DNA of 64,000 bases from Meconema thalassinum (Eukaryota; Arthropoda; Insecta; Orthoptera; Tettigoniidae): assembly GCA_946902985.2 (NCBI GenBank), contig OX336389.2:129925572-129989571 (forward strand), in the 5' to 3' direction. The position numbers were made by a program, and so were the translations under genes. The notes under the pieces are model-generated. The model saw only the letters and a list, made by a program, of their open reading frames with translations. It ran no database searches and was not told the origin of the DNA. Shown here piece after piece: positions 1 through 11,997 of this stretch. The stretch's first letter is position 1, and every line of letters begins with the position of its first letter.

Positions 1-261
1 GATATCCGGACTTAAGTGCAACTTTGTACTTGAGATTAGAGTTGGATTGGAAGATATCGTGGTTTTGGAAAAGGTATCATTGTCACACTGCAATCGAAAT
101 ATGAAATCACGGGTAACCTATTTGATATGGTCGAATGTTGAAGACATAATCCAACTGTTTTCTGATTCGTGTACACAACACACTGCGTTCTTGACAGTTT
201 ACGAGTGGATGCCTGAGGGACGCCACCAATCATAGTTACCAGTCTTAAAGTGATAATATTA

Positions 262-463
262 GGTCTAACAATAATAATGTTGCTGGTTTTATGTCCATTT
301 TGACTACTGAGGCTTTTAGAGACGCCGGGGTGCAGGAATTTTGCCAATAAATCTACTGACACGGTTCCCTCGCTTTTGCGCACCCTAAAATGTTAGCTTT
401 GCCAGGTTTCGATCTTGCAACCTTGGGAACAGCAGGCGAGAACTTTACCACTGAGCCACGCAG
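262..463 (-). mobile_element. tRNA-derived SINE, family C
   Basis: Read on the minus strand the copy begins with a tRNA-like head: an A-box-like TGGCTCAGTGGTAAAG followed by a B-box-like stretch near 405-420. The body has the words TTTTAGAGACGCCGGGGTGC. The same body recurs at 7,086-7,195 and 20,036-20,700, which shows that it is interspersed. No flanking duplication was resolved. The family name C is mine. Confidence 0.65.
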
Positions 464-2214
464 CCAGTTACCATCCAGCTGGCTAGAAACTCTACTTATT
501 CAGTAAACGTAGTCAGCCGTATCTGTGTAATGCAAGTGTATAAAGATACAGTAGTATCTAAAATACTGTTGAGTGTTGACGAATGACACTGTGTATATCC
601 CTGAAGACCATAGAGACGGAAAGTTTTTTTTCTTAGTACCCGTGTGAGATGTCTCGTTGCCGAGAAAATAAGGACACAAGTCACCAGATTCATTTCCTGC
701 AGGCTTTGTCCAACAGCCCAAATACCAAGCAAGAGTCAACTTGGTTAGCACACAGCTTTCGAGTGAGCCACCCAGTGCTAGTAGCGATGGGACCGGGCAA
801 CATCAAGCAGTTTACAAATATGACGATGCAATTTGTAAATGCTATTACAGTAGCCACCCAGTGAATTATGCGTTGCAATATTGAGTGTGGAGGAATAGTT
901 AGGGGGAGAGTCTTTAGGAGTTAACTGTAGGAAGCGCAGGGAATGTACTGTTAGCTCACGTGCGAGCTCACCAGACGAAACCTGCACTTAGATGCTTCAG
1001 AATTGCAGGCTTGAATATGTAGTTCTGTAGAACAGTATCACAGCAAGTGATGTACGTAACTGGTGTCTGGGAGGAATGAGTCAGATTTAACGAATTGCTG
1101 TAAACAAACCAGTGAAACCTTACTCTCTGGTATAAGGCATACGTGTTCTTTTGATTGCGGTATTCTGCCTGTAAAGCAAACAAGCTGTGTTATGATAATG
1201 AAGGAAATCACCTGTAGTTTCACTATTTACTTGTGGGTTTCAATAAACACCATGGATGCAGGGACAATTGTGATGCTGATGATGGACACTACAGAGTCAA
1301 AATGCGCACCTACCGCATATGCCTGTTTTGTCTCTGTCAAGTACGCATCCGCTCCCAGGGCAGTGCGGACTCCACTGTCGCTGCTGGTCACACGTCTCTC
1401 GTGACGGTTAAGGTTACACACATTCATAATCAACGCGAAAAGTCGATTCGCCGAGTCGAGACAGTGCCCTTGGCTACCCGGACAAGGAAACACGCCCAGC
1501 TCACGTCATCGGCACTGCCAGACAGGGGTAGCCAAGAAGCTCCGAGATTGTTAGTCTTGCCGTAGCCCTAGAAAAGACAAGACATGCTGCACTGTGTACT
1601 GTTGCCTGTCATATGCGGTTAAGAACTCATTATTAAATTAATTAAATAAATACATAAACGAACAATAAATAAACCGTGCTGTAGCATGTAACCGATAAGT
1701 CAGCCCGCTTCGCATGTAGGCTATACACAGCACTGAAGTTGGCGTTTTCAAAAGGCACAGCTCTATGCACCCCATGCGGACATCCCTGCAATCACGTGTA
1801 CGACTGTGTTTTCTTTCACTATCCCGACTCGGCGAACAGAATTTATTTTAGAAATTTCTTAACACTATTCCAACCACACAATTTCTTCGAAACTAGTACT
1901 TCGCAGACATGTCGCTTTCAAAGTCTGTCTTCTGTTCCTTCGCAGATGGCAGTCTAAATATTCGTAAAAAGTATTTCAGGTACATCCTGTATAATTATTT
2001 TCAGGACACTGATGATTGCTTGTACGTTTGTACCCACCAGCTAACAAAAGGCAGTCCTGCCACAAATCATCTGTGCATACATTAGTAGCTTGGTTGGTGG
2101 TCACTACTACATAAAAGTTCGTCAGGTTACGTGTTTCGAATGAAACTCTGTAAGCTAAGACTCAAATTACTTGGGACTGATGTTTCAGTGTGGGTGGAGT
2201 AGCCACTGTCACTC
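464..2214. other. No recognised gene
   Basis: Short open frames occur on both strands but overlap each other out of frame, have no recognisable domain and no supporting splice context. AT-rich runs lie around 1,625-1,670. I see nothing to annotate with confidence. Confidence 0.5.
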
Positions 2215-2330
2215 ACTCATTGACTGTCAACTCATGTCCAGTGCCAGTGGGTGGAGGAGAGGTGACGGATGGCCTATAAATAGCTGGCACGCTGGCCGAC
2301 TGTAAGATGTAGATTGTGATCACAGATCTG
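2215..2330 (+). promoter_or_regulatory. Candidate TATA-box core promoter
   Basis: TATAAATA lies at 2,275-2,282 in a GC-richer setting, followed about 30 bases later by pyrimidine-rich initiator-like sequence. An ATG at 2,392 opens a short frame that runs into the hAT insertion at 2,457. The arrangement would fit the first exon of an arthropod gene or the promoter of an old retroelement. No downstream exon could be identified. Confidence 0.3.
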
Positions 2331-2456
2331 CCTTCTGCACGTAGACAAGAGGGACCAGACGAGGGCCGAGGCTGAATTCATCAACATTCAGATGAGAACC
2401 TTTGCTAGGGTTACCAGGTCACTGAGCGAAACAACTGAGTACGCATTTTATGGTGG

Positions 2457-3171
2457 CAGGCGCGGATTCAAGGGGGGGGGGGGGGGGGGGGGGGGGGTCA
2501 TGACCCCCCTCCCCCAACGGAGACCAAATCTTTTTGCAAACTCAAAAAACGAAAACACAATAACCAGACAAATAAAACTTAACGAATTTTAACTGAAAAA
2601 CAGTATTTTTTTTCATTTTATTCAATACTGAAAATATCTTTATTGCAATTATTATGTTCTGTTACAACTGTATATATTTACAACTTCATACCTGTTATAT
2701 AAAAACGATTATTTATATAACAAAATCAACTCGTCTATTTTGTTCAGCAAACCTTTTGATTACTGATTCGATGTCTATAGTGATGTCACGATGAATGTGC
2801 AGCAATGCAGGTATTTGGGGTTCTTTTCGCACCAAAATATTTTGCCGACGTCCAAACCGCAAGCTTGGTTGGCAATTTGAGCTGTGACTTTCTCCCTTTG
2901 TCGGTACCAACTCGACTTGCCGAAACTGTAACGTACTTTGATACTTTTCTCGACTCTCGATGTAAAAGTCGCATAACACGCCGTTGCAATTTGTACGAAT
3001 ATTTTTGGTGCGCTAAACGCATCAAATTTCCATCCATGTAGCTTGCAAAAAAATTGGTCTGGTTTTGTACGTTTGGTTATTTTGTGATTGCGTTGTTAGT
3101 GATACAATTTTTCTTAACAATTTCGATTCTGTGACCCCCCCCCCCCAAGCCAAACTCTAGATCCGCGCCTG
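2457..3171 (-). mobile_element. Non-autonomous hAT transposon
   Basis: The ends are inverted: CAGGCGCGGAT at the left and ATCCGCGCCTG at the right. They are flanked by 8-bp direct repeats with one mismatch (TATGGTGG at 2,449-2,456, TATGATGG at 3,172-3,179). An 8-bp duplication and CAG...CTG ends are typical of hAT. Long G and C homopolymers lie just inside both ends (about 2,471 and 3,135). The interior keeps a C-terminal transposase remnant on the minus strand. Confidence 0.85.
2713..2829 (-). pseudogene. hAT transposase C-terminal remnant
   Basis: About 37 codons read as the end of the hAT dimerisation region: a segment with ALLHIHRDITIDIESVI followed by a basic RFAEQNRR and a terminal stop. 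hAT transposases commonly end this way, with a hydrophobic helix, acidic residues and a basic tail. Upstream frames do not continue into a recognisable catalytic domain, so only the tail survives. It lies inside the hAT element 2,457-3,171 in matching orientation. Confidence 0.6.
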
Positions 3172-3195
3172 TATGATGGAGGAGAGGTTTAAAGA

Positions 3196-3535
3196 AAAAA
3201 AAAATGAAAATCCACAGCCTGCTTCCAGTCTCCGACCGGGTCAGGAATGGAATGAATGAAGCCCCTATCTAGCGGCGAGGATATGAACTGTGCCGGCTGC
3301 CGAGGCCTAACGCACTCCTCTGGGGCAATGATTAAATGAATGACAGATGAAATGAAATGATAGTGGAGAGTGTTGCTGGAATGAAATTTTGACAGGGAAA
3401 ACCGGAGTACCCGGAGAAAAACCTGTCTGCCTCCGTTTTGTCCAGCACAGATCTCACATGGAGTGACCGGGATTTGAACCACGGACCCAGCGGTGAGAGG
3501 CCGGCGTGCTGCCGCCTAAGCCACGGAGGCTTTGA
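3196..3535 (-). mobile_element. tRNA-derived SINE, family 1 (about 335 bp)
   Basis: On the minus strand it starts with GCCTCCGTGGCTTAGG, has a B box GGTTCAAATCC and ends in an A/T-rich tail. It is flanked by a 13-bp duplication (AGAGGTTTAAAGA at 3,183-3,195 and 3,536-3,548). Near-identical copies lie at 20,811-21,142 and 31,085-31,414. The high similarity among copies points to recent activity. Confidence 0.9.
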
Positions 3536-3639
3536 AGAGGTTTAAAGATGTTTCTCAAATGATTAATTTAGTTACTCTTTACAGCACTATAGCACTGACA
3601 CTATAACACGCAACACAAAGATTGTTAATGACTCAATTA

Positions 3640-3890
3640 GGGGCTTCCCAAATTGTGGTAATGGAGCCCCATGTACTTGAGTGAGTGTGGATTATGTTTG
3701 ACAACCTGTGTCATTGTGATGGCTGTGCAAGTGTGTGCAATTGTAATTTCGGTATTTCGGTAGGAGATGGCTGTGTGCTTAATTTAGGTCCCACTCCCAT
3801 TCGCCTGGAGTAGAAGTGGGGAAACTACGGAAACCACGTATAGGATGACCAACCGAGGTAGGAATCGAACCTACTTCTTCTCAGCTCTAT
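3640..3890 (-). mobile_element. tRNA-derived SINE, family A, partial
   Basis: The minus strand carries the 3' half of the commonest SINE body in the window: a stretch with CGCCTGGAGTAGAAGTGGG (complemented), and the terminal block ending in GGGGCT. The tRNA head is missing or too diverged. Family A also occurs at 7.7, 9.5, 10.8, 11.9, 24.7, 26.1 and 27.8 kb. Confidence 0.6.
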
Positions 3891-4307
3891 CACTTTACAT
3901 GTTTCATTCGGTCAACAAGTGTTTGCCCAATATGATGGAGTGGGGTTATACTATAATTATAACAAGTACAACAGAGAATGGACTAACCCTTTTAAATAAC
4001 GAGATTCACTGCGATTCGTAATACTAACATTACCGAGACAAGTTTTGCGAAAATATAACGAGACTACAACTTTAAATGTTTGTATTCATTTTAAACTTCG
4101 ACCCAAGTGATCAGGATCTGATGATGACTGCGTGACGGTCAAAACGCGTAATTTTTAATTTATCAGTGAATAATATTAATATGCGTACATTGTTTTCAGG
4201 ACTCGTGTTATACAGTCTAACCCTGCCCAATCATATTAGGCTAAAAGCATATTGACGGACTGAAAAGTGTAAGTTGATAGTTTGTGCAGGAAACACTGAA
4301 AATCAAG
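3891..4307. other. No recognised gene
   Basis: AT-rich sequence without a coherent reading frame or repeat signature that I recognise. Confidence 0.5.
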
Positions 4308-4705
4308 TAGTTCCATGAAGAACTAAATAGCCTATTTTCATATATCCGACTTATGTTAATTGCCTTACAAATTTTCAGTTTGATTGCTGTAATAGATTCG
4401 TAGAAATTGAGAACCGTCTAAATATTTCGGATGGTCACCATGTTGAAATTTTATATATATATAGGCCTTAGAGTTATGTACTATTACATGGAGATTATTA
4501 TGTAGGTGTTTTATTCAAACTTTAAGAGAATGATTAGGACACAAGAAATAAAAATGAGTTTATAAAATTTCGCTCAGCCGCCATCTTGTGGTTATGAAAA
4601 TAATTTAAATGAATATGATGCCACTAGATTACAAGTTGTATGAGCATATAACGTACCAAGTTTCAGGGTGATATAGGCTACAGTACTTAACAGTAAGTCT
4701 TAATT
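4308..4705 (+). repeat. Interspersed repeat related to family X (5' part)
   Basis: It begins CAAGTAGTTCCATGAAGAAC and continues with a body that is clearly repeated at 26,740-26,995 (shared words AACCGTCTAAATATTTCGG and GACACAAGAAATAAAAA). The first 30 bases also match the 5' end of family X at 32,680 and 42,128. No ORF is present. Confidence 0.6.
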
Positions 4706-5267
4706 ATCACAACTAAGGTATTTTGCCAGCTGCGGATATAATAAATGCTATGACAGCATCCAGGGCTTATCGGCGTGCTCTTTTAATCGGCACATGCTAT
4801 AAATGTGACGGTGAGTCATTGCGACCTGTCGGCGGTACGGCATTTGGAAAGCTCCGCTCTTTAGTGACGGTCTTCACTGTACTTACTGACCGTAGTCTTG
4901 AATTTCTTGGAAATTATAATCCAGTCACTGAATTCATATTTGAAATAGAATTATCTATCGCGTAAAACAGAACCAACAATGTATATATGTGGATAGGCCT
5001 GTTCCCTAGTTATTGAAGTTACCTTTTAGTTTTCTATGTAATCATTTAAAACCCTGTGTTTATATTTGACATTAGATATAATTTAGATTTAGTTTTTATA
5101 TTATATTTAGATTAAACTTTTTAATACTATGCATTTTGATCTGAGTGAACTTCCTAGTTTTAAGAATTACATTTAGATATTAATAATGTAGAAATTCCTG
5201 GAAATACAATTTACTGTGTCGGTGCACAGTTATTGGGGCGCACCCTGAGCCCTGTTGTGTAGCGTCA

Positions 5268-5309
5268 ACAAATAAGTAAGTAAATAAATAAATAAATAAA
5301 TAAATAAAC
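5268..5309. repeat. (AAAT)n microsatellite tail
   Basis: Eight or so AAAT/AAGT units follow a block at about 5,195-5,265 resembling a LINE 3' untranslated end. A short A-rich repeat after such a block is usual for non-LTR retrotransposon tails, but no coding remnant is visible upstream. Confidence 0.55.
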
Positions 5310-7085
5310 CGCATTCAATAGCGATTGCAATAATTACTATGGAAGCGCAGATATTCACAATTTTTAATTTCCCAATTTCCTTAGAAGGCCATCGAATTCG
5401 AATAAATTTGTGAATGACTATGATAATAAATTATTACAACGACCATGGTGAATCGAAACGATACAACTAGGTCCAGCACGGTAACCAGATATTGCCAAAT
5501 CAACGGAAGTAAAAAAAAAGAATAATTCACCAAACCAAAATTAGAACAAAACGCAAGACTGCCACAAGTCAAAAAAGACACATCTTCATGAGAAACATTT
5601 AAAGATTTTGAGCTAATAGGAAAAATATAAATATTTACACAATTAAAGTGAAAGTAACGTATTACTAACTTCTAACATTGTCTAGAACTATACAATAACA
5701 TACAAAGTTCTTTCATGGACTATAATTATGTGTTTTAATAAAAATAATAATAATCTTGAGTTTTGGCAGTTTTCTCTTCAGTGCCGTAGAATTGCTATTT
5801 ATTGAATGTGAGTTGTGGCAGTTTTACAGGACACGGACTTGATCATAGACTCTATAAGTACTGTACCACATACTTCAAAATTCATGTTTTATGACTTGTG
5901 GCAGTCTTGTTCCGGCGGTACGAAAATACGTACGATTCACTTTCGTGAACAATAACACACAAAATTACGAATGTCTTCAAGAAATATGGACTCAATACAG
6001 CTTTTAGAACAAAGAAATCACTCGGTAAGCACCTAAATACTAGCAACTTAACAAAGAAAAACCCGCATTCAAAATCAGGTGTATATTTGCTCGCGTACCA
6101 AGATGAAGGATATAAGGTTAACTATGTCAAACAAAGTGGAAGACATTGGAACACGTTACAAAGGACACAGGTCCACGTTCTAAAGTAGCCAAATTCCTCT
6201 GAAGAATTTTTGCCGCGAAATTGCATTTTGTCCTCTAAAACCAATTATCAGCGGATATCTAGAGACCAATACAGAATTTGAAACTCTTAACTCCTACGAA
6301 AGTTTTCTCCATTTGCAACTCCGTTCATTCCTGCTGATTGGGAGTAGAATTGAGACAATTTGTATTCTTCCGCCGACATTGACCGAGATGTTTGTATGTT
6401 TCTTGTTGGCTGGCACGTGATTATACTGTTTATTTTCCGTGTCAAGTGAGCACGTATACTCTTCATATAGCTTGATTACAGGTGAGAACATTAATTGCAG
6501 TGGGTTTGATGTAGAGCCGAGGAATGGAATGTACTGATTGGCCGAGATCAAAGCAGTGATACGGGCTCAGGGCCTCATAGCAGGCGCGCAAGGTGTTATC
6601 TGTCTTAACAATGAGGATCATGCATATAAACGTGTTTCAAACTGTAGGCCTATAAGTGTGATATATGGAAATTTGACACAAATTATGTAATGAAGCGAAA
6701 TATTACCTTGAATAAAGAAACAAATGTCTTCCTTAAGATTTTACACCGTGGCGTAGCCTTCCACGTTAAATTGCTCACTTCAACCACACTTACTACCTTT
6801 ACATGGCGAACTCAATTCGATTTGAATACGATCCTGTTTTCAGTAATGTCCGTTTACATGAGCAGTTTCAGTTCGTATTGAAATCGATTTTAATACGGTA
6901 TTTAATTTATGGTGGCCAACCAGCAGTTATGTTGGCTAACTCATATTAAACAGCAAAACATAAAGGACCCGTAATTATCATCCGACGTTTTTTTTGACGG
7001 GTTGATTGTAAACATGAAAAAAAGATGCGCGGATGATTTTGATGTTTTTTGTTCTTAACAAGTTTATGTTGTTTAATAATGATAA
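5310..7085. other. No recognised gene
   Basis: AT-rich sequence with only short frames on either strand. None carries a recognisable domain or splice context. Confidence 0.5.
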
Positions 7086-7195
7086 AATGTTATTGGTTTT
7101 ACGTCCCATTTAACTACTGAAGCTTGAAGCTTTTAGAGACGCCGGGCTGCCGAAATGTTGCCCCGATTGAGATCTGCAACGTGCCACAATTTACG
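7086..7195 (-). mobile_element. SINE family C fragment
   Basis: The block TTTTAGAGACGCCGGG with preceding GGTTTTACGTCCCATTT matches the bodies at 262-463 and 20,036-20,700. Only the 3' part is present. Confidence 0.5.
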
Positions 7196-7482
7196 TACGG
7201 ATAGGCTACACCAGACATTAAAGGTAAAACAGACAAAAATAGAGGCAGTAACGAAGAATATGGGCAGAAAGTAAAACAAGTGATTTGAGAGTCGGAGGAC
7301 AGACGAAAGTAGGCCTAAATTAGTTTAAAAATGTAACTCAAGAGCGCGCAGAATCTCTTTTAATACGATACGCTTTTCATGTTCCTGAACACCAGTTTGG
7401 ATACGATCCGATCCCACAATTTTACCTATCGACCATGAAATTCAATACGATCTGAGTCCCGTTTACATGATGGTATTCGTTG

Positions 7483-7760
7483 ATGAGGATACTTGTTGTT
7501 TTAAGGGGCCTAACATCCAGGTTATCGGCCCCAATGATGGTATTCAATACGCTCAGGGTACTCAAATCGATTTGAGTTCACCATGTAAACGCACTAAATG
7601 GGGGGATGCTGCAAGTCTGGTGATCAGAGGTTCGAATCCCGGCACTGACATTGTATATACTAAGTGCGGTTTTATCCCGGGTTTTCCCACTGAGGATTGG
7701 GATGTAGGTGGTCGTAGCCTTAAGTAACCAACCATCCCGACATTTGATTCGAGTAAAACT
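7483..7760 (+). mobile_element. SINE fragments with tRNA-like B box
   Basis: A word TTTTAAGGGGCCTAACATC and then a tRNA-like block with GGTTCGAATCCCGG at about 7,628-7,641 are seen. The pieces look like a head and an unrelated tail brought together. Boundaries are not resolved. Confidence 0.4.
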
Positions 7761-7955
7761 GGGAAACCTTGGGAAACCTCTTCCAGGATTGCTGAGGTTG
7801 GGAATGAAATCGGCCTGTTCTCAGTTTTGCCTTACAAGGGTGAGTGTACCCTGTTTCAGCCCTCAGACCAGAATTACATTTCTTGACAGAGCCTTAAATC
7901 GAACCCGGATCCTCTAGGCGACAGCTAGGAATGCTAGCCGTTATACCAATAGCTG
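7761..7955 (-). mobile_element. tRNA-derived SINE, family A, 5' half
   Basis: On the minus strand a tRNA-like head (TATAACGGCTAGCATTCCTA then GGGTTCGATTTAA) is followed by the family A body with the AGAACAGGCCGATTTC region. It continues to about 7,760. Confidence 0.6.
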
Positions 7956-8126
7956 TTCGATATGGAATATAGGACTTGGAGTTTAGGAATGGCCAAAAAG
8001 GCAGACAGGAATGAGGAAAAGGTAAGGTCCGTACGAAAGTTACTGGAGAAAGATAAAATGTAATCCATAGAGTTATTTACCAGCAGGTAAAGATTACTAT
8101 GGAGGTTCAGTATGAAAGACTTCGAT

Positions 8127-8643
8127 GGTGGTTTCGGTGGCGTAGTCGGTAGCATGCTGAGCTTCTATGCCCAAGATCGCGGGTTCAAACCCGGCCGAAG
8201 CCGTCGGATTTTTAAGAGCGTTAAAATCCCTCAGTATGCCTTCCTTCGGAGGGGAAGTAAAGCCGGCGGTCCCATCTCATAGATTTATGGCATGTTAATG
8301 AACCTTCCACTAATTGCACCTGTGTGAAGCTAAATTGGATAGGTTAAGAATGTAAACAACGCTCTTAGGTTTCTACGTTCGTTGCCAAGAGCCGACTGCG
8401 GTGGCGTCTAGTAGCTATGTTCTGAACTTGGCTCAGTAGTCGTTGACGGTGGCGCTTGGCGGCAAAAGTAGGAACTATTTGAAAAATTCTAAGTTGCAGT
8501 ACTTAAATTAAAAAAACAGATAACACACACTATTACAGTCATCACAATTAACATCGGTTATCAGACAGATTCTACACACACCCAAAGTACACGGGGCTAC
8601 ATGACCGTGTTGTCGCAGCCCCTAAACTTAAGAACCAACCAAC
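8127..8643 (+). mobile_element. tRNA-derived SINE, family B, full length
   Basis: A tRNA-like head (GGTGGCGTAGTCGGTAGC, then GGGTTCAAACCCGGCC) is followed by a body of about 430 bp that ends in GGGGCTACATGACCG and ACCAACC repeats. A perfect 12-bp duplication AAAGACTTCGAT flanks it (8,115-8,126 and 8,644-8,655), showing target-primed integration. Further copies lie at 10,450-11,450 and 18,674-19,953. Confidence 0.9.
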
Positions 8644-8655
8644 CAAAGACTTCGA

Positions 8656-9374
8656 TCATTTGAAAAGAATACGGGTAGCAAATTACAGTATATTATTTTA
8701 TATTTGCTCTGTTGTCTTTTTTTTTTAGATAATTGAACAACGTTAGATGCCGATATATTTCAAAGGTTTACTGTGCCACGTGTCAATGCGTTTGCATGAT
8801 TAGATTACCAGAAAAGTCAAATTATATATTTGAAATTTGTGACGCAGCCATGTTGCGTCTGTTCTGATGTGATTCTTTAAAGTCACATATGTGTACAAGC
8901 TGAATAGTCCTCTATCACCAGAGAATATTTAATTTTGATTGCCTTAATAGTTCCGGAGATGTTGAATTCTAATAAAATATTTCTCGCTGTCGCTATGCAG
9001 AATTTAGGACACTTAGCGAAATTTTAAAGGTGCGGTCAGGGTTGTCTGACCAAATTTCCTTGAAATCCATCCTGCTTATAAGTGGGGACCCACACACACT
9101 TAGACACACATATGGACCAACGAACAAATTTGATCTTATAAGACAACGTCTTAGGCTATATGATGAATTGCCTATAAGCTAAAATGAAAAATGTAGAATC
9201 TAAACTAATGTCAGCCAGCATCCCTTGCCAATACAAGTCAATTGGATAATTGTGAAAAGATAACAATCTATTACAAGACATCTGAACCACATTCTTCTGA
9301 ACATTTGACTAAAAAATTATGTGAATAAAATATATTCCACAATGATGTGATGTCCCGAATTGAAGTGAATGAAC

Positions 9375-9418
<44 letters not shown>

Positions 9419-9461
9419 GTCATAACAGGTGTGTTGATATAGCAATCGCCCTTATCGGCTT
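8656..9461. other. No gene; repeat-like AT-rich DNA with an (AAT)n tract
   Basis: An ATA/AAT microsatellite occupies about 9,374-9,418. The stretch 8,930-9,120 has phrases typical of interspersed repeats (TAGTTCCGGAGATGTTG, GGGGACCCACACACAC). No coding signal is seen. Confidence 0.5.
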
Positions 9462-9836
9462 GGTCCACCTTATTACGTGGTGGCTGTCACTGCGGAAGCC
9501 CGGGTTTGAATCCCGTGTCTGCCAAGAAATTTAATTCTGATCTGAGGACTGGAACGGGGTACAACACTGAGCCTCGTGACGCACAACTGAGAATAGGCTT
9601 TTTCGATTCCTACCTCGTCCATTCTGGAAGAGGTTGTCCGTTGTTTCCCACTTCTACTCCAGGCAAATGCCGGGATGGTCCTAACTTAAGGCCACGGTTC
9701 CTTCCTACATAAATCCTTCCTCAGTTACAATAATACACACACTAGTACAGACATCACAGAGACACAGGTTATCAGACAAATTCTACACACACATGGGGTG
9801 ACATGATCACGATGTCGCAAAGCCCCAACAACAAAC
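9462..9836 (+). mobile_element. tRNA-derived SINE, family A, near full length
   Basis: The head (TTACGTGGTGGCTGTCACTG then GGGTTTGAATCCCG) is followed by AAATTTAATTCTGATCTGAG, the TTCTACTCCAGGCAAATGCC block and a terminal GGGGTGACATGATCACGATG block. This copy shows the complete order of parts for the family. Confidence 0.75.
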
Positions 9837-10436
9837 AACTCGTATCGGCATGTAACTTGTGGATCCACCAACGCGTATTACGTAACTCCACATTCAGGTG
9901 TGTACGCTGTTCATCTCAGCTACGCCTATGTGTAATGGAGTGCTGGAGTTATTAATTGTGGTCTTTCCAATAACGGACAAGTATAATAGCGGTTAAAGTG
10001 CTGCCCAACCTCTCATAGGTAATTTGCTGTTCATCGTCTGGTAGCTATTATGGAGACATTTCCAGTTAAAATTTGGATGATGGTTGCTTGTAATAAAACA
10101 TGCCTTGAACTAAATTTGTCACTGTATTCTTGTCACGTAAAAACATATAGGTTTTAAAATGAAAATACCTGCACGTATAGTTACATCATTAACTACTGTG
10201 CTTTAACTGAAAAGAAAATATAAAACTTGTATCTAATATAGTGGCCTATGTGGCTCAATTCAATATACTGCAAGTTCGGAGCTAAATGGGATTCTGATGT
10301 TGACATTGGAATAGATTACATCAACAGAACGTGGCATTGGGAAAACTGAAACTAGAGGTGGTAATTCATGTTTCACCATGACGGGGAATATTATAGGAGC
10401 CTCCCCGAAGATGGGTAGAATGATTATACGGCCTTC
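9837..10436. other. No recognised gene
   Basis: No domain-bearing frame or repeat signature was recognised here. Confidence 0.45.
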
Positions 10437-10449
10437 AAACTCTCTTATT

Positions 10450-11450
10450 GGGCGACTTCAGTGGCGTAGTTGGTAGCGTTCTGAGCTTCTATGCCCAGGG
10501 TTGCGAGTTCAAACCTGGCCGAAGTCGATGGATTTTTAAGAGCGTTAAAAATCCTTCAGTATGCCTTCCTTCGAAGGGGAAGCCGGCGGTCCCATGTCAT
10601 AGATTTATGGCATGATAATGAACCTTCCGCTAATTAAACTTGTGTGAAGCTAAATTATAGGTCCAACGTTCGTCGCCAGGAGCCGACTGCGGTGGAATCT
10701 AGTAACCAAGTTCAGAACTAGTTTGTCGTTGTCGGTGGCGTTTGGTAGCCATAGTTGGATTTTTTTAAAAAATTATTTAGTCGATTTACCCTCTAGGTTG
10801 GTGGCTCCCACGGACTCAGCGAGGGAACTCACCACTACCGCCGCTACGGGCAGTGTCCTGGAGCTTGGAACATCTGATCGGGGTGGATACAACTGGGGAA
10901 GTGTGATCAGCACTTCGCCCAGGCGGCCTCACCTGTAAAGCGAACAGGGGCCTCATGTAGGATGGGAAGGGAGGGGATGATTGGGATGGATAGGCCAGGA
11001 AGAGGGAAGGAGGCGGCCGTGGCCTTACAGTAGGTACCACCCTGGCATTTGCCCGAGGACGAAGTGGGAAACCACGGAAAACCACTTCGAGGATGGGTGA
11101 GGTGGGAATTTAACACCGGTTGCTCATTTGGACCACCCGAGGCTGAGTAGACCCCGTTCCAGTCCTCATACCACTATTCAAATTTCGTGGCAGAGCCAGG
11201 AATCGAACCCAGGACCTCCAGGGCGGCAGCTAACCATGCTGACCGCTACGCTATGGAGGCAACCAGCAAAACTTGGAACTACTTGACAATCGAATGTCTG
11301 CAGTCCTTACTTGAATTAAAAATAGATAACACACACTAATAAAGCCATCAAAATTAACACCGGTTATCTGACAGATTCTACACACACCCAAAGTACATGG
11401 GGCTACATGACCACGTAGTCGCAGCCCCTAAACTGAAGAACCAACCAACC
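10450..11450 (+). mobile_element. tRNA-derived SINE, family B, interrupted
   Basis: The same head and tail as the copy at 8,127-8,643 are seen, with a 13-bp duplication AAACTCTCTTATT at 10,437-10,449 and 11,451-11,463. About 500 bp of another SINE on the minus strand (10,755-11,266) splits it. Confidence 0.85.
10755..11266 (-). mobile_element. Family A-type SINE with extended 3' part, nested in SINE B
   Basis: On the minus strand it begins GCCTCCATAGCGTAGCGGTC and has a B-box-like GGGTTCGATTCCTGGC. It contains the GTTTCCCACTTCGTCCTCGG block and continues into a GC-rich 3' block not seen in the other family A copies. It interrupts the host SINE B. Confidence 0.65.
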
Positions 11451-11466
11451 AAACTCTCTTATTCTT

Positions 11467-11489
11467 AATGTTGTTGTTGTTGTTGTTGC
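11467..11489. repeat. (TTG)n microsatellite
   Basis: About seven TTG units directly follow the SINE B duplication at 11,451-11,463. Confidence 0.7.
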
Positions 11490-11997
11490 GTCAAACAAGG
11501 GCTTGAGCGTCTTGATCATGAACCCCGTCGATTTTGTATGTATGTCAAAACAGTCTGATAGATAGTGTAATTTCAATAACTGTAGAAGCGTGTGCATTCT
11601 TAATATCACAGGGGTTTTTGTTATTTTTCTTGGTTGCGGTGATGGTGGTGGTGGTGATGATTAATTTAGAGACATTGCTCCTTCATGGTTATGTAGCCCC
11701 GTGTACAGAATCCGTCACATACAATAGCTATGCACTTGCCATTGAGAGCTCAGCGGTAGGAGAGGGGTATGGAACGGGGCGGTGAACATACCGAATAATT
11801 TCATACTAAGAACATTGACGCACGTGAGAGTAGGTTCTCACAATTAGACACAGACACGCTCAGCGTGGCAAATGTTTTACGCTGCAGTAGTATACCGGGG
11901 GAGTGGTATGGGGAAGTGCAGAACTAACTGCCGGTTACTCTGCATGGGTGTGTGTTGAACCTGGTTGATAACCTGTGTCATTGTGATTGCTGTAGTG